Shown: positions 15,917 to 24,054, numbered from the stretch's first letter. The stretch is 36,047 bases of DNA from Chloroflexota bacterium (GCA_016210545.1 JACQTY010000248.1:1-36047), one strand, 5' to 3'. The notes: a model not told the origin generated them from the sequence alone. Program-made: numbers and translations.

Positions 15917-16351
15917 ATGAAACTATCCGTCCGAGTGGACTATGGCGTCCGGGTGCTGGTGGACCTGGCCCAGAGATATGGCCAGGGCGCCGTACATAGC
16001 AGCGACATCGCTGCCCGCCAGGGCATCCCCGAGCCCTATCTCGACCAGTTGCTCATGGCGTTGCGCAAGTCGGGGTTCATTAACAGCAAGCGGGGGCCTC
16101 AGGGGGGCCATAGCCTGTCGAAGACCCCGGCGGAGATAAACCTGGGCGAGGTTATAGCTGCCCTGGAAGGCTCCACCGCCCCCGGTTGCGTCCAGGAGCC
16201 CGGCGGCTGTGAGCGCTCCACTATTTGCGTGCAACGGGACGTGTGGCGGGCCGTCGAGGAAGCTACTCAGAAGCTGCTCCAGGCCACCACCATCAGCGAG
16301 TTGGTGCAGCAGCAGGAGCGCCGGCGCGAAGGCGCAATGTACTATATATAA
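15917..16351 (+). CDS. Rrf2-family transcription regulator with IscR-like cysteine triad
   Basis: A 144-residue winged-helix regulator. The N-terminus MKLSVRVDYGVRVLVDLAQ, the recognition region IPEPYLDQLLMALRKSGFINSKRG and the wing GPQGGHSL are typical of Rrf2/IscR/CymR. Cysteines C91, C98 and C104 (Cx6Cx5C) match the iron-sulfur ligand positions of IscR, suggesting a 2Fe-2S sensor. ATG at 15917 follows AGGGGGTG; a GTG two codons earlier is also possible. It heads the sulfur cluster and likely senses iron-sulfur or cysteine status (CymR-like), by context. Confidence 0.88.
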   Translation: MKLSVRVDYGVRVLVDLAQRYGQGAVHSSDIAARQGIPEPYLDQLLMALRKSGFINSKRGPQGGHSLSKTPAEINLGEVIAALEGSTAPGCVQEPGGCERSTICVQRDVWRAVEEATQKLLQATTISELVQQQERRREGAMYYI

Positions 16352-16358
16352 GCGCCAA

Positions 16359-16544
16359 ATACCAAGTCCCAAATCCCAAACGGGTCGGGGCTGCCGTTCA
16401 CCATCTGGAATTTGGCGCTTGGAGCTTGGGACTTGTCGCAGTATAGAAGCAGGAGATACCAAGTCCGCCAAATCCCAAACGCGCTGAAATACCCGGGACC
16501 TTAACGGAACCCCCTTGGAATTTGGCGCTTGGAGCTTGGGATTT
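16359..16544 (+). repeat. Duplicated dispersed-repeat cassette before the first cysteine synthase
   Basis: Two cassettes, 16359-16435 and 16456-16544, each begin with ATACCAAGTCC and end with GGAATTTGGCGCTTGGAGCTTGGGA. Each has inverted modules (CCAAATCCCAAA against TTTGG/CTTGGGA), so each may fold. The second ends 15 bases before the TTG start. Related copies precede the starts at 20541 and 34090. Confidence 0.7.
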
Positions 16545-16559
16545 CCGCAGCGAGGTTGA

Positions 16560-17522
16560 TTGGTCAAGAAACTGGTGCAGAAGAGCCTCCTGGAGGCTAT
16601 AGGCAACACCCCCCTGGTCAGACTCAACAGACTTGGCCAGGGCGCCGGCGAGATATGGGTCAAGCTGGAGTTCCTTAACCCCGGCGGCAGTATCAAGGAC
16701 AGAAGCGCTCTGGCTATTGTGCGGGAGGCCGAGGCCCGGGGCAAGCTTGGCCCGGGGGCGACCATCGTTGAGGCCACCGCCGGTAACATGGGTATTTCCC
16801 TGGCCATGGTGGCCGCTGCCAGAGGGTATCGGGCGGTCCTGGTAATCCCGGAGAACGTTGCCGCAGAGCAGCGCTACAGGCTGTTGCGTCTGGGGGCGGA
16901 AGTGGTATTGTCTCCGGCTCGCGAAGGCATGGCCGGGGCGATGGCCATGGTAGAAGACATGGAGCGCAAGAACCCGGCCTACTTTGTGGCTCGCCAGTTC
17001 GAGAATCCGGCGAGCTGCGAGGCCCACCGGCGGACGACAGCCGCGGAGATCCTCAAAGACACCGGCGGCAGAGTGGATGCCTTTGTAGCCGGCATAGGCA
17101 CCGGCAGCACCGTCACGGGGGTTGGCCAGGCATTGAAGGAGAAGGTGGCGGGCGTACGCATAATCGGCGTGGAGCCGGCGGCGTCCCCCTTGATCAGCCA
17201 GGGAAGGTCCGGTCCCCACACCATACCGGGGATAGGCGCCAACTTCATACCGCCCCTGCTGGACCGCCGGGTCCTGGACGAGGTGATCGCTGTATCCGAT
17301 GCTGCGGCCCAGGAAACGGTGCTGAGGCTGTCCCGGGAAGAGGGGATATGCGCCGGCCTGTCCGGCGGGGCTAATGTCTGGGCATGCATGAAGGTGGCCG
17401 AGACCCTGGGAGGCCGCAAGGTGGTCGTCACTGTCTTGCCCGATGGGGGCGATCGCTACTGGAATCAGCTCCTGAGCAGTGAGGGCGCCACCGAAACTTC
17501 GGGCAACTCGAGAGGAGTTTGA
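16560..17522 (+). CDS. PLP-dependent cysteine synthase family protein (CysK/CBS-like)
   Basis: A 320-residue fold-type II PLP enzyme. The Schiff-base lysine is K46 in NPGGSIKDRSA. The substrate loop, usually TSGNTG, reads TAGNMG (73-78). The PLP-phosphate loop is GIGTGST (178-184). It probably replaces the hydroxyl-leaving group of an activated serine with sulfide or a thiol. The altered loop makes O-acetylserine use uncertain; a beta-synthase acting on homocysteine or another donor is possible. The TTG start is preceded by GCGAGG. The stop is 4 bases before the E1-like gene, so it is in one operon with it. Confidence 0.82.
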   Translation: MVKKLVQKSLLEAIGNTPLVRLNRLGQGAGEIWVKLEFLNPGGSIKDRSALAIVREAEARGKLGPGATIVEATAGNMGISLAMVAAARGYRAVLVIPENVAAEQRYRLLRLGAEVVLSPAREGMAGAMAMVEDMERKNPAYFVARQFENPASCEAHRRTTAAEILKDTGGRVDAFVAGIGTGSTVTGVGQALKEKVAGVRIIGVEPAASPLISQGRSGPHTIPGIGANFIPPLLDRRVLDEVIAVSDAAAQETVLRLSREEGICAGLSGGANVWACMKVAETLGGRKVVVTVLPDGGDRYWNQLLSSEGATETSGNSRGV

Positions 17523-17526
17523 TTTT

Positions 17527-18357
17527 ATGGCTGTGACCCTGTCTGAGACGCAAATAGAACGCTACAGCCGGCACATCCTGCTGAAGCAGGTCGGGGGCAA
17601 GGGACAGAAGAAGATACTGGAGTCCAGCGTTCTGCTGGTCGGGGCCGGGGGACTGGGCTCTCCGGCAGCCCTTTATCTGGCCGCGGCCGGCGTGGGCAAG
17701 CTGGGCATCGTCGACTTCGACAAGGTGGACTTATCCAATCTCCAGCGTCAGCCCTTGCACCATACCCCGGACGTGGGCAAGCCCAAGGTCGTCTCGGCCG
17801 CCGAGACCATCGCCAGCCTCAACCCCGACGTCCAGGTGGTGCCGTATACGGCCAAGCTCACCTCAGAGAACATTATGGGTGTCATAGCTGGATATGACGT
17901 GATCGTGGACGGGAGCGATAACTTCCCCACCCGCTACCTGGTGAACGATGCCTGTGTCTTCGCCGGGAAACCCCTCGTGCATGGCAGCATCTTCCTCTTC
18001 GAGGGACAGGCCACGGTATTCCAGCCGGGGAAAGGGTGCTATCGCTGCCTCTATCCCACGCCGCCCCCGCCCGGCGCCGTTCCCTCCTGCCAGGAAGTGG
18101 GGGTGATCGGCGTGTTGCCGGGCGTCGTGGGGCTTATCCAGGCCACGGAAGCCATCAAGCTGGTCCTGGGGATCGGCACTAGCCTGGCCGGCTACCTGCT
18201 GGTCTACGATGCCCTGGACATGGAGTTCCATAAGGTCAAGCTACGCCGCAATGCCGCCTGCCCGGTGTGCGGCGACCACCCCACGGTTACCAAACTCATT
18301 GATTATGAGCAGTTCTGCGGGGTGGCGGTCACCGCCGACCATGGGAGTCACGCATGA
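17527..18357 (+). CDS. ThiF/MoeB/HesA-family E1-like adenylyltransferase
   Basis: A 276-residue enzyme that adenylates the C-terminal Gly-Gly of a small sulfur carrier (ThiS, MoaD or CysO type) so it can be thiocarboxylated. ATP-binding GAGGLGSP lies at 39-46, followed by IVDFDKVDLSNLQRQ with the expected acidic and Arg residues. VDGSDNFPTRYLVNDAC is the family block. Zinc cysteines are C171/C174 and C245/C248. ATG at 17527 follows AGGAG. It sits between two cysteine synthases and overlaps cysM by ATGA, so its carrier likely feeds CysM. It has no C-terminal rhodanese domain; the separate rhodanese and TusA downstream may supply sulfur. Confidence 0.88.
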   Translation: MAVTLSETQIERYSRHILLKQVGGKGQKKILESSVLLVGAGGLGSPAALYLAAAGVGKLGIVDFDKVDLSNLQRQPLHHTPDVGKPKVVSAAETIASLNPDVQVVPYTAKLTSENIMGVIAGYDVIVDGSDNFPTRYLVNDACVFAGKPLVHGSIFLFEGQATVFQPGKGCYRCLYPTPPPPGAVPSCQEVGVIGVLPGVVGLIQATEAIKLVLGIGTSLAGYLLVYDALDMEFHKVKLRRNAACPVCGDHPTVTKLIDYEQFCGVAVTADHGSHA

Positions 18358-19289
18358 AGTTCAAGGACATCCTTGACGCTGTCGGCCATACCCCCCTGGT
18401 GGAGGTCGCCCGGCTCAGCCCCAAGCCGCAGGTGCATATCTATACCAAGCTGGAGGGGAATAATCCTAGCGGCAGTGTCAAAGACCGTATCGCCAAGTAC
18501 ATGATCTTGAAGGCCGAGGAAGAGGGCAAGCTGACCCCGGATAGGACCATCCTGGAGCCTACCAGCGGCAATACGGGGATATCGCTGGCCATGATCGGGC
18601 GAAGGCGCGGCCACAAGGTCAAGGTGGTTATGCCGGAGAATGTCAGCTCGGAACGCCGGGAGTTGCTGGAGCTGTACGGGGCTGAGATCGTGTATTCCGA
18701 TGGCAGCCAGGGGACTAACGGGGCCATAGAGGTGGCGCAAAAGATGGCCGCTGAGGACCACCGTTACTTCATGCCCTACCAGTACGGCAACGAGGCCAAT
18801 CCGCGCGCCCACTATGAGACGACCGCGCAGGAGATCATCGATGACCTGCCCGATGTCGACGTATTCGTGGCCGGGCTGGGCACCGGCGGGACCCTGATGG
18901 GCGTGGGGCGGCGGCTCAAGGAACACAATTCTAAGGTGAAGGTTATCGCCACGGTCCCCCACCCCGGAGACCTGATATTTGGCCTCAGGAGCCTGGAGGA
19001 GGGCTTCATTCCGCCGATCCTGGACCTGGCGCTGCTCGACGGACGACTGCTCATAGATTCCTGCGACTCCTTTATGGGAACGAGGGATCTCGCTGAGAAG
19101 GAAGGTATCTTCGCCGGCGTGTCCTCGGGCGCCGCCATCCGCTGCGCCCAGCGGGTGGCCCAGCGCATGGACAAGGGCAACGTCGTGGTGCTACTGGCCG
19201 ACGGCGGTTGGAAGTACCTGAGCACGCACCTGTGGACAAGGCCGTGCGAGGGTCTGGACCAGGCTGTGCAGGGCAAGATCTGGTGGTAG
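18354..19289 (+). CDS. cysM: CysM-type cysteine synthase (likely O-phosphoserine/thiocarboxylate dependent)
   Basis: A 311-residue fold-type II PLP enzyme with Schiff-base K43 (NPSGSVKDR), substrate loop TSGNTG (70-75) and a GLGTGGT phosphate loop. The region FGLRSLEEGFIPPI and the C-terminus DGGWKYLST...GKIWW look like mycobacterial CysM, which uses O-phosphoserine and the thiocarboxylated carrier CysO. The Arg in FGLR may bind the phosphate. The start overlaps the E1-like gene stop (ATGA), which supports the carrier-dependent route. Substrate is inferred from similarity and context. Confidence 0.85.
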   Translation: MKFKDILDAVGHTPLVEVARLSPKPQVHIYTKLEGNNPSGSVKDRIAKYMILKAEEEGKLTPDRTILEPTSGNTGISLAMIGRRRGHKVKVVMPENVSSERRELLELYGAEIVYSDGSQGTNGAIEVAQKMAAEDHRYFMPYQYGNEANPRAHYETTAQEIIDDLPDVDVFVAGLGTGGTLMGVGRRLKEHNSKVKVIATVPHPGDLIFGLRSLEEGFIPPILDLALLDGRLLIDSCDSFMGTRDLAEKEGIFAGVSSGAAIRCAQRVAQRMDKGNVVVLLADGGWKYLSTHLWTRPCEGLDQAVQGKIWW

Positions 19290-19387
19290 TTGAGAGGCGA
19301 GAAGCGTGTGGTGGGAGGTGGGAGGCATACTCGTAGGGGCTGGTCTCAGTGCCCGCCCACTTTTGGGACAAAGGAGACAGCAATCTC

Positions 19388-20359
19388 GTGCGTAAGAAGA
19401 CAGTTGATGTGAGGGCCTTGAAGGCCAGCGGCTTTATCCGCCAGACGGAGAATGAGTACTTCGTGTGCCGACTGCGCGTGCCCGGGGGCAACATAGTGAC
19501 GGAAAAGATGGTCCAGGCGGCGGAGCTCGCCAAGAAATACGGGCGGGGCTACTGCCATTTTACCTTCCAGCAGTCCATCGAGATACCTTACGTCAAGCTG
19601 GACGACATGGATGCCTTGAAGGCCGAGCTTGACGGTCTGGGCCTGCGTATGGCCAACTGCGGGCCGAGGGTCAGGGCCATAACCGCCTGTCAGGGCTGCA
19701 AGGTCAACCCCTACGGGCGGGTGGACGCTCCAGGCCTTGCTGCCGCCGCCGATGAGAAGTACTTCGGCCTGGACACTCCGGCCAAGTTTAAGATAGCCTA
19801 CTCCGGTTGCAACATCGGCTGTCCGAACCCCCAGGAGAACGACCTCGGCTTCCACGGCATGGTGGAGCCGGAGCTGGCGCCAGAGCTGTGCAACGGGTGC
19901 ACATTGTGCGTCCAGCTCTGCAAGTCCCGGGGAGGTGAATCCCTGGTGATGAACAAAGAGACCAACCTCCCCGAACGGGATGACAAGCGCTGCACCTACT
20001 GCGGCGAGTGCATCTACTGCTGCCCGACGAACGCCTGGGTGGTCAAGCGCATCGGCCACGCCGTTTACGTGGGCGGCAAGCACGGTCGTTTCCCTCGCTG
20101 GGCGAACCGGGTCGCCGACTTTGTCAGCGACGAAGAGACCTTTGAACTGATCGAGAAATGCGTCGCCTGGTATAACCAGAACTCCAAGAGGGGGGAGAGG
20201 TTTGGAACGGCCATCGACCGGCTGGGCCTGAAGAAGTTCAAGCAAGAGGTGCTGGGGGACAAGTACACCGCCGCCAAGGAATGGGACGTTCACGGCGACC
20301 GGCCAAAAGGGGTACACTATCGCGTGCTGCACTCCTGGGACCCCGAAGACGATGAATAG
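19388..20359 (+). CDS. Siroheme and 4Fe-4S sulfite reductase with ferredoxin domain
   Basis: A 323-residue single-chain nitrite/sulfite reductase-family enzyme. The N-terminal half has the siroheme fold (YCHFTFQQSIEIPYV). Likely siroheme-cluster cysteines are C101, C104, C141 and C145 (CxxC and CxxxC, rather than the classic Cx5C first pair). A ferredoxin insert has two 4Fe-4S sites: C168/C171/C174/C178 and C202/C205/C208/C212. It resembles small anaerobic AsrC-like enzymes and should reduce sulfite to sulfide for the cysteine synthases. The GTG at 19388 with AAAGGAG upstream is chosen; a GTG at 19349 has no support and lies in a dispersed repeat. Confidence 0.85.
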   Translation: MRKKTVDVRALKASGFIRQTENEYFVCRLRVPGGNIVTEKMVQAAELAKKYGRGYCHFTFQQSIEIPYVKLDDMDALKAELDGLGLRMANCGPRVRAITACQGCKVNPYGRVDAPGLAAAADEKYFGLDTPAKFKIAYSGCNIGCPNPQENDLGFHGMVEPELAPELCNGCTLCVQLCKSRGGESLVMNKETNLPERDDKRCTYCGECIYCCPTNAWVVKRIGHAVYVGGKHGRFPRWANRVADFVSDEETFELIEKCVAWYNQNSKRGERFGTAIDRLGLKKFKQEVLGDKYTAAKEWDVHGDRPKGVHYRVLHSWDPEDDE

Positions 20360-20540
20360 TAAATCCGAAATCCTAATTCCTGAACCCTAAACAAGCTCAA
20401 AAGGGGATGGGGGGATGCCTGCTCGGGTTGATGGATTCCCTTGTTCAGAGGTGAAGAAGCAAATGGGGTTTTGGGATTCGGTCTTGGGATTTGTTTAGGA
20501 TTTGGTGCTTCGAATTTAGAGTTTCCCGAATTGAGGAGTT
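20360..20540 (+). repeat. Dispersed AT-richer repeat upstream of the TusA-like gene
   Basis: The segment 20473-20528 has the GGATTTGGTGCTTCGAATTT family sequence. It ends 13 bases before the ATG at 20541, and GAGGAG falls in between, the same arrangement as at 34043-34090. Inverted modules (AAATCCGAAATCC near 20362) begin the gap. No gene is seen. Confidence 0.6.
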
Positions 20541-20774
20541 ATGGACGAGAAGCAAAACGGCTTGTTGGACTTGAGGGGTGTTAGCTGCCCCATGAACTGG
20601 GTCCGCACCAAGATGGTCCTGGAGGATATGGAGATCGGGGAGAAGCTGGAGGTCTGGCTGGACGACGGCGAGCCTATCCGCAATGTGCCCCGCAGCATTA
20701 AGGACGAAGGCCACAAGCTCTTGAAGGTAAGCCCTGTCGAGGACTACTTTCGCGTAGTGATCGAGAGGGGTTAG
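20541..20774 (+). CDS. TusA-family sulfur carrier (CPMN variant)
   Basis: A 77-residue TusA/YeeD-like protein. The sulfur-carrying cysteine is C16 in RGVSCPMNWVRTK. The second Pro of the usual CPxP motif is Asn here. The rest (MVLEDMEIGEKLEVWLDDGEPIRNVPRSIKDEGH) follows the family's beta-alpha pattern. It likely passes persulfide sulfur within the cluster, perhaps to or from the sulfite reductase or the rhodanese next door. GAGGAG precedes the ATG. Confidence 0.85.
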   Translation: MDEKQNGLLDLRGVSCPMNWVRTKMVLEDMEIGEKLEVWLDDGEPIRNVPRSIKDEGHKLLKVSPVEDYFRVVIERG

Positions 20775-20814
20775 GGATGGGCCTTTTATCGCGGATTTGC
20801 TCGCCGCGCTGGGG

Positions 20815-20905
20815 GGTAGCGGGTGGGAATCCCCCTATCCCCCTTTACGTAAAGGGGGCAGTCCCGAAGCGTCGGGACGGGGGATTTTCGCGGCCCGGGG
20901 GATTA
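20815..20905. repeat. Hairpin repeats before the rhodanese gene
   Basis: A CCCCCTTTACGTAAAGGGGG palindrome near 20840-20859 and a CCCGAAGCGTCGGGAC hairpin follow each other. These are dispersed repeat types, so the in-frame stretch upstream of 20912 is unlikely to be coding. Confidence 0.6.
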
Positions 20906-20911
20906 TCGAAC

Positions 20912-21859
20912 GTGGGGCGGAGGAAGGCCGCTGTCCTCCCACTTCTGTTCCTTAGCGTCGCCCTGGCGCTGTTAGCCGCCTGCGCTCCCAAGCAGACTCA
21001 AACGCCGCCTGCTAAATCACTGTTCACATCTTTCCTCGTCGAGGCCGACTGGCTCAACGCGAACCTTTCTGCCCCGGAGTTGGCCCTCATTGACCTGCGG
21101 GCGGCGGCTGATTACCGTCAGGGGCACATCCCCGGCGCGGTGAACCTCTCCATGGCGCAGATCACCGATCCCAGGAATCCGGTACGCGGCATGCTGGCCC
21201 CCAGGGCTGAGATGGAGAGCATTATGCGCGGCCTGGGCGTCAGCCAGGACAGCCTGGTGGCTATCTACGATGACGGCGGCGCGCCCGGCCCCGGGCGTCT
21301 GTTCTGGGCGTTGCACTACTACGGCATGGAGCGCATCGCAGTCCTCAACGGGGGCTATGCCGGGTGGCGGAAGCAGGGGCTGCCCACGGATACGGCGGCG
21401 GCAACGAAAGCAGCGGGAAACTACACAGCCACGCCCAATCCCTCCCGTTCCGCGGATAAGGACTACGTTAAACGGAGCATCGGCAAGGCGGGGACGGTCA
21501 TCCTCGACGTGCGCAGCCCGGCTGAGTACGAGGGGAGCGTCAAGAGCGCCCAGCGGGGCGGGCATATCCCCGGCGCCATCAATGTGGACTGGACCAACAA
21601 TCTGGCCACTGTGGACGGCGTCGCCAGGCTGAAGCCAGCCGACGAGCTGAGACGCCTCTACGAGGGCCTGGGCATCACCCGGGACAAAGAGGTCATCGTC
21701 CATTGCCAGACCGGCGTGCGGGCGGGTCAGACCTACTTCACGCTGCGCTATCTGGGCTACGGCCAGGTCCGTCTCTACGATGGTTCCTGGGAGGAGTGGG
21801 GCAACGACGCCTCCCTGCCGGTAGCGGTTGGCAAAGGCAGCGATGCTCCGATGAGGTAG
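20912..21859 (+). CDS. Two-domain rhodanese lipoprotein (thiosulfate/mercaptopyruvate sulfurtransferase)
   Basis: A 315-residue exported protein. A basic start, hydrophobic core and LLAAC lipobox (Cys24) give a membrane-anchored form outside the cytoplasm. The first rhodanese domain (about 45-165) has lost its catalytic Cys (YDDGGAPGPG loop). The second (about 185-305) has the active loop CQTGVR with C265. This inactive-active layout is standard for tandem sulfurtransferases. It would move sulfane sulfur from thiosulfate or a similar donor. The GTG at 20912 is chosen because it starts the signal peptide; earlier in-frame starts run through repeat DNA. Confidence 0.85.
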   Translation: MGRRKAAVLPLLFLSVALALLAACAPKQTQTPPAKSLFTSFLVEADWLNANLSAPELALIDLRAAADYRQGHIPGAVNLSMAQITDPRNPVRGMLAPRAEMESIMRGLGVSQDSLVAIYDDGGAPGPGRLFWALHYYGMERIAVLNGGYAGWRKQGLPTDTAAATKAAGNYTATPNPSRSADKDYVKRSIGKAGTVILDVRSPAEYEGSVKSAQRGGHIPGAINVDWTNNLATVDGVARLKPADELRRLYEGLGITRDKEVIVHCQTGVRAGQTYFTLRYLGYGQVRLYDGSWEEWGNDASLPVAVGKGSDAPMR

Positions 21860-21962
21860 CTACCGCGCTTAGGCTGATGCTCGGGAAGAGGCTCTTGCTA
21901 ACCGCCCTTGACAACAGTAACCGTTTTCTGCGAGCCTCTAGAGAGGGTTGCGGGAGGGCAAC

Positions 21963-22715
21963 GTGGCTAAGGATACAATAACCCTGGCCCTTAACGGAGA
22001 AGTGACCATCCGCCACTTCGCAAGCGCGATCTCTAATCTTGAGACGCTAGTGCAAGCTTTGTCCGACGAACTCGGCGTCGCTGACAAAGTGGAATGGGTT
22101 ATTCACGACTTGCAGGTTGGCAGCGCCACGGCAACGATCCGGGGGGAAACGGAGATCCTCGAACAAGCTGAACGGGTTGTGGACGCCTACGCAAGCGTGG
22201 GCAAGTCGTTGCAGGCTGGCAAGCGACCCGACTTCACGGACCGAGTGGTTAAAGCGGCTTCTGCCATCACAGGCATATTGGACGACCGTGTGAGTTCTGT
22301 TAGATTTGAGACGGCCGATCTGGACGTGACAATTTCTCGACACGCGGATGTGACGTCGCCTGTGGCGATAGTGAAGTCCTTTGGCGCCATAGAAGGGCGA
22401 GTACAGACACTTAGCAATAGAAAGGGCCTCCGCTTCAATCTGTATGATACTCTTCATGACCGAGCGGTTTCTTGCTACGTAAAAGAAGGGCAGGAAGATC
22501 AGCTGCGTGAGGTCTGGGGGAAGCGGGCAATTGTTGAAGGTGAGATTAGCAGGGAACGACTCTCTGGGCGCCCCGTTGCTATTCGCCAGGTGTCCGCAAT
22601 TCGAGCGTTATCCGAGGTGGAAAGGGGAAGCTATCTGGAGGCGCGAGGCGTGTCGCCTTTGAAGGCGGGAGCCCCGATGCCAGAGGAGACCATCAGGCGG
22701 TTGCGTGATGCCTAA
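21963..22715 (+). CDS. Unrecognised protein, partner of a PIN-domain gene
   Basis: A 250-residue soluble protein that I do not recognise. Its GTG follows a clear GGGAGG site 5 bases upstream. The N-terminal half has a beta-alpha pattern (TITLALNGEVTIRHFASAISNLETLVQAL, then VEWVIHDLQVGSATATIRGE). A middle strand-rich region and a C-terminal basic region (EISRERLSGRPVAIRQVSAIRAL) follow. It overlaps the PIN gene by 8 bases, so the two are co-translated. By context it could be an antitoxin-like partner, but it is far larger than common VapB proteins. Its codons look more AT-rich than the sulfur genes around it, suggesting acquisition. Confidence 0.75.
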   Translation: MAKDTITLALNGEVTIRHFASAISNLETLVQALSDELGVADKVEWVIHDLQVGSATATIRGETEILEQAERVVDAYASVGKSLQAGKRPDFTDRVVKAASAITGILDDRVSSVRFETADLDVTISRHADVTSPVAIVKSFGAIEGRVQTLSNRKGLRFNLYDTLHDRAVSCYVKEGQEDQLREVWGKRAIVEGEISRERLSGRPVAIRQVSAIRALSEVERGSYLEARGVSPLKAGAPMPEETIRRLRDA

Positions 22716-23190
22716 CCAGCGGCAACGCCTTTATTGGGATGCCAATGTCTGGCTTTCGTATATTAATGCTATCCCAGACCGTCTACCTGTATTGGATGCT
22801 TCGCTTGCTGACAGCGCCAGCAGCAACGGCTCGATTGAACTTTGCACGTCGGCTCTTTCTCAAGTCGAAGTAGCTTATGGGAGGTTGGAACAAGACAAAT
22901 TCGCGTTGGACCCAGGCGTCGAAGGGAAGATTGACAAACTTTGGGCCGACAGGAACGCGGTGAAGGTGGTCGAATATCATGATGGTATAGGCGCGGAGGC
23001 CCGCCAACTGATTAGGATGGCCATACCTAAAGGCTGGAGTCTGAAACCGCTGGATGCAATCCACCTCGCGACTGCAAAATGGTTCAAAGCAGCGGAGTTT
23101 CAAACTTACGACACTCGGTTACTGAAATTCTCTAATGAACTTGGTTTGCCGATCTTGCAGCCACATGCTCAGCAAGGCCGACTTCTTTAA
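22708..23190 (+). CDS. PIN-domain ribonuclease-like protein (VapC-type)
   Basis: A 160-residue protein with the four acidic residues of a PIN nuclease: D11 (YWDANVWL), E54 (SQVEVAYG), D116 (LDAIHLATA) and D135 (TYDTRLL). PIN toxins cut tRNA, rRNA or mRNA using magnesium or manganese. ATG at 22708 lies inside the end of the upstream gene. Such overlap is common for toxin-antitoxin pairs. The target is unknown. Confidence 0.85.
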   Translation: MPNQRQRLYWDANVWLSYINAIPDRLPVLDASLADSASSNGSIELCTSALSQVEVAYGRLEQDKFALDPGVEGKIDKLWADRNAVKVVEYHDGIGAEARQLIRMAIPKGWSLKPLDAIHLATAKWFKAAEFQTYDTRLLKFSNELGLPILQPHAQQGRLL

Positions 23191-23202
23191 GATGAATGCT
23201 CC

Positions 23203-23613
23203 ATGTTCTATTTAGAAAAACGTTTCTATGACGAGATAATCGCTCACTCCCGCGAAGATAACCCCAACGAATGTTGCGGCTTACTGATGGGCGCCGACGG
23301 CAAGGTCCTGGAGCTGCGTCGGATGACCAACTCCCTTCACAGCCCGATGCGCTACAACGTGGAGCCGAAAGAGCTCCTTCAGGCCCACCGTGACATGGAC
23401 GAGAAGGGCTGGGACATCATCGGCATCTACCACTCCCACACCCACACCCAGGCCTACCCCTCGGCCACTGACATCCAACTTGCCTTCTGGCCGGACGCCC
23501 TCTATTTCATTGTCTCCCTGGAGGACTCCCGGCAGCCCCGCCTCCGGGCCTTCCGCATCAAGGACGGCCAGGTGACAGAAGAGACTATCAACGTGGTCAA
23601 ACCCTGGAAGTAG
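23203..23613 (+). CDS. JAMM/MPN+ metallopeptidase (Mec-like)
   Basis: A 136-residue zinc peptidase of the JAMM family. The metal motif is HSHTHTQAYPSATD (HxHx7Sx2D), and an N-terminal Glu in NECCGLLMG fits the remaining catalytic position. In mycobacteria a related enzyme, Mec, frees cysteine from the CysO-cysteine adduct made by CysM. With the CysM and E1-like genes upstream, the same job is likely here. It lies 12 bases after the PIN gene, which seems to separate it from the rest of the sulfur operon. Confidence 0.87.
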   Translation: MFYLEKRFYDEIIAHSREDNPNECCGLLMGADGKVLELRRMTNSLHSPMRYNVEPKELLQAHRDMDEKGWDIIGIYHSHTHTQAYPSATDIQLAFWPDALYFIVSLEDSRQPRLRAFRIKDGQVTEETINVVKPWK

Positions 23614-23655
23614 GGGCGCATCGGCTGCAACCTGCTCTTGGACGCCAGGAAGCGC

Positions 23656-23722
23656 CCCCGTCTCCCCCCACCCTGAGCCGCGGCGAAGGGTCTACAGCCT
23701 GCGGTGGATGCTCGACCGCAAG
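23656..23722 (+). repeat. Direct repeat, copy 1
   Basis: A 67-base unit with 65 matches to 23904-23970. It contains the CCCTGAGCCG..GCGAAGGG motif. The 181 bases between copies hold no gene. Confidence 0.8.
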
Positions 23723-24054
23723 CTTAATCGTAGGGTGGGTGCAGCCCCGATGAAATCGAGGCGAAACCCACCACCCCGGTTTCACCAAGAATAGTGAGTC
23801 TCGTTTCATCTCACCCGGCCCACGACCAATGGAGCTGCCACGAAAATGGATCTCGCAGATACAATATCTCCAAAATCAAACCTAGCTAAGTTAGCGCCTA
23901 TGTCCCCGTCTCCCCCCACCCTGAGCCGCAGCGAAGGGTCTACAGCCTGCGGTGGATGCTCGACTGCAAGGATGGGATTGAGTGTGAATTCACCGCGGTG
24001 CCGGGTTCCCCCGAGTCCGTCCCGCCCTCACCCCCCATAGCCTCGCTTTGCTCT
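23723..24054. other. Gene-free gap around the direct repeats
   Basis: No gene, tRNA or promoter of note was found. The stretch lies between the JAMM gene and the convergent membrane-protein gene and includes the second direct-repeat copy. Confidence 0.5.
23904..23970 (+). repeat. Direct repeat, copy 2
   Basis: The second copy of the 67-base unit at 23656-23722, differing at two positions. The pair could be the trace of a small mobile or recombining element. Confidence 0.8.

Noticed and set aside
20777-20911. N-terminal extension of the rhodanese
   Set aside because: It is coded by palindromic repeats and would hide the lipoprotein signal.
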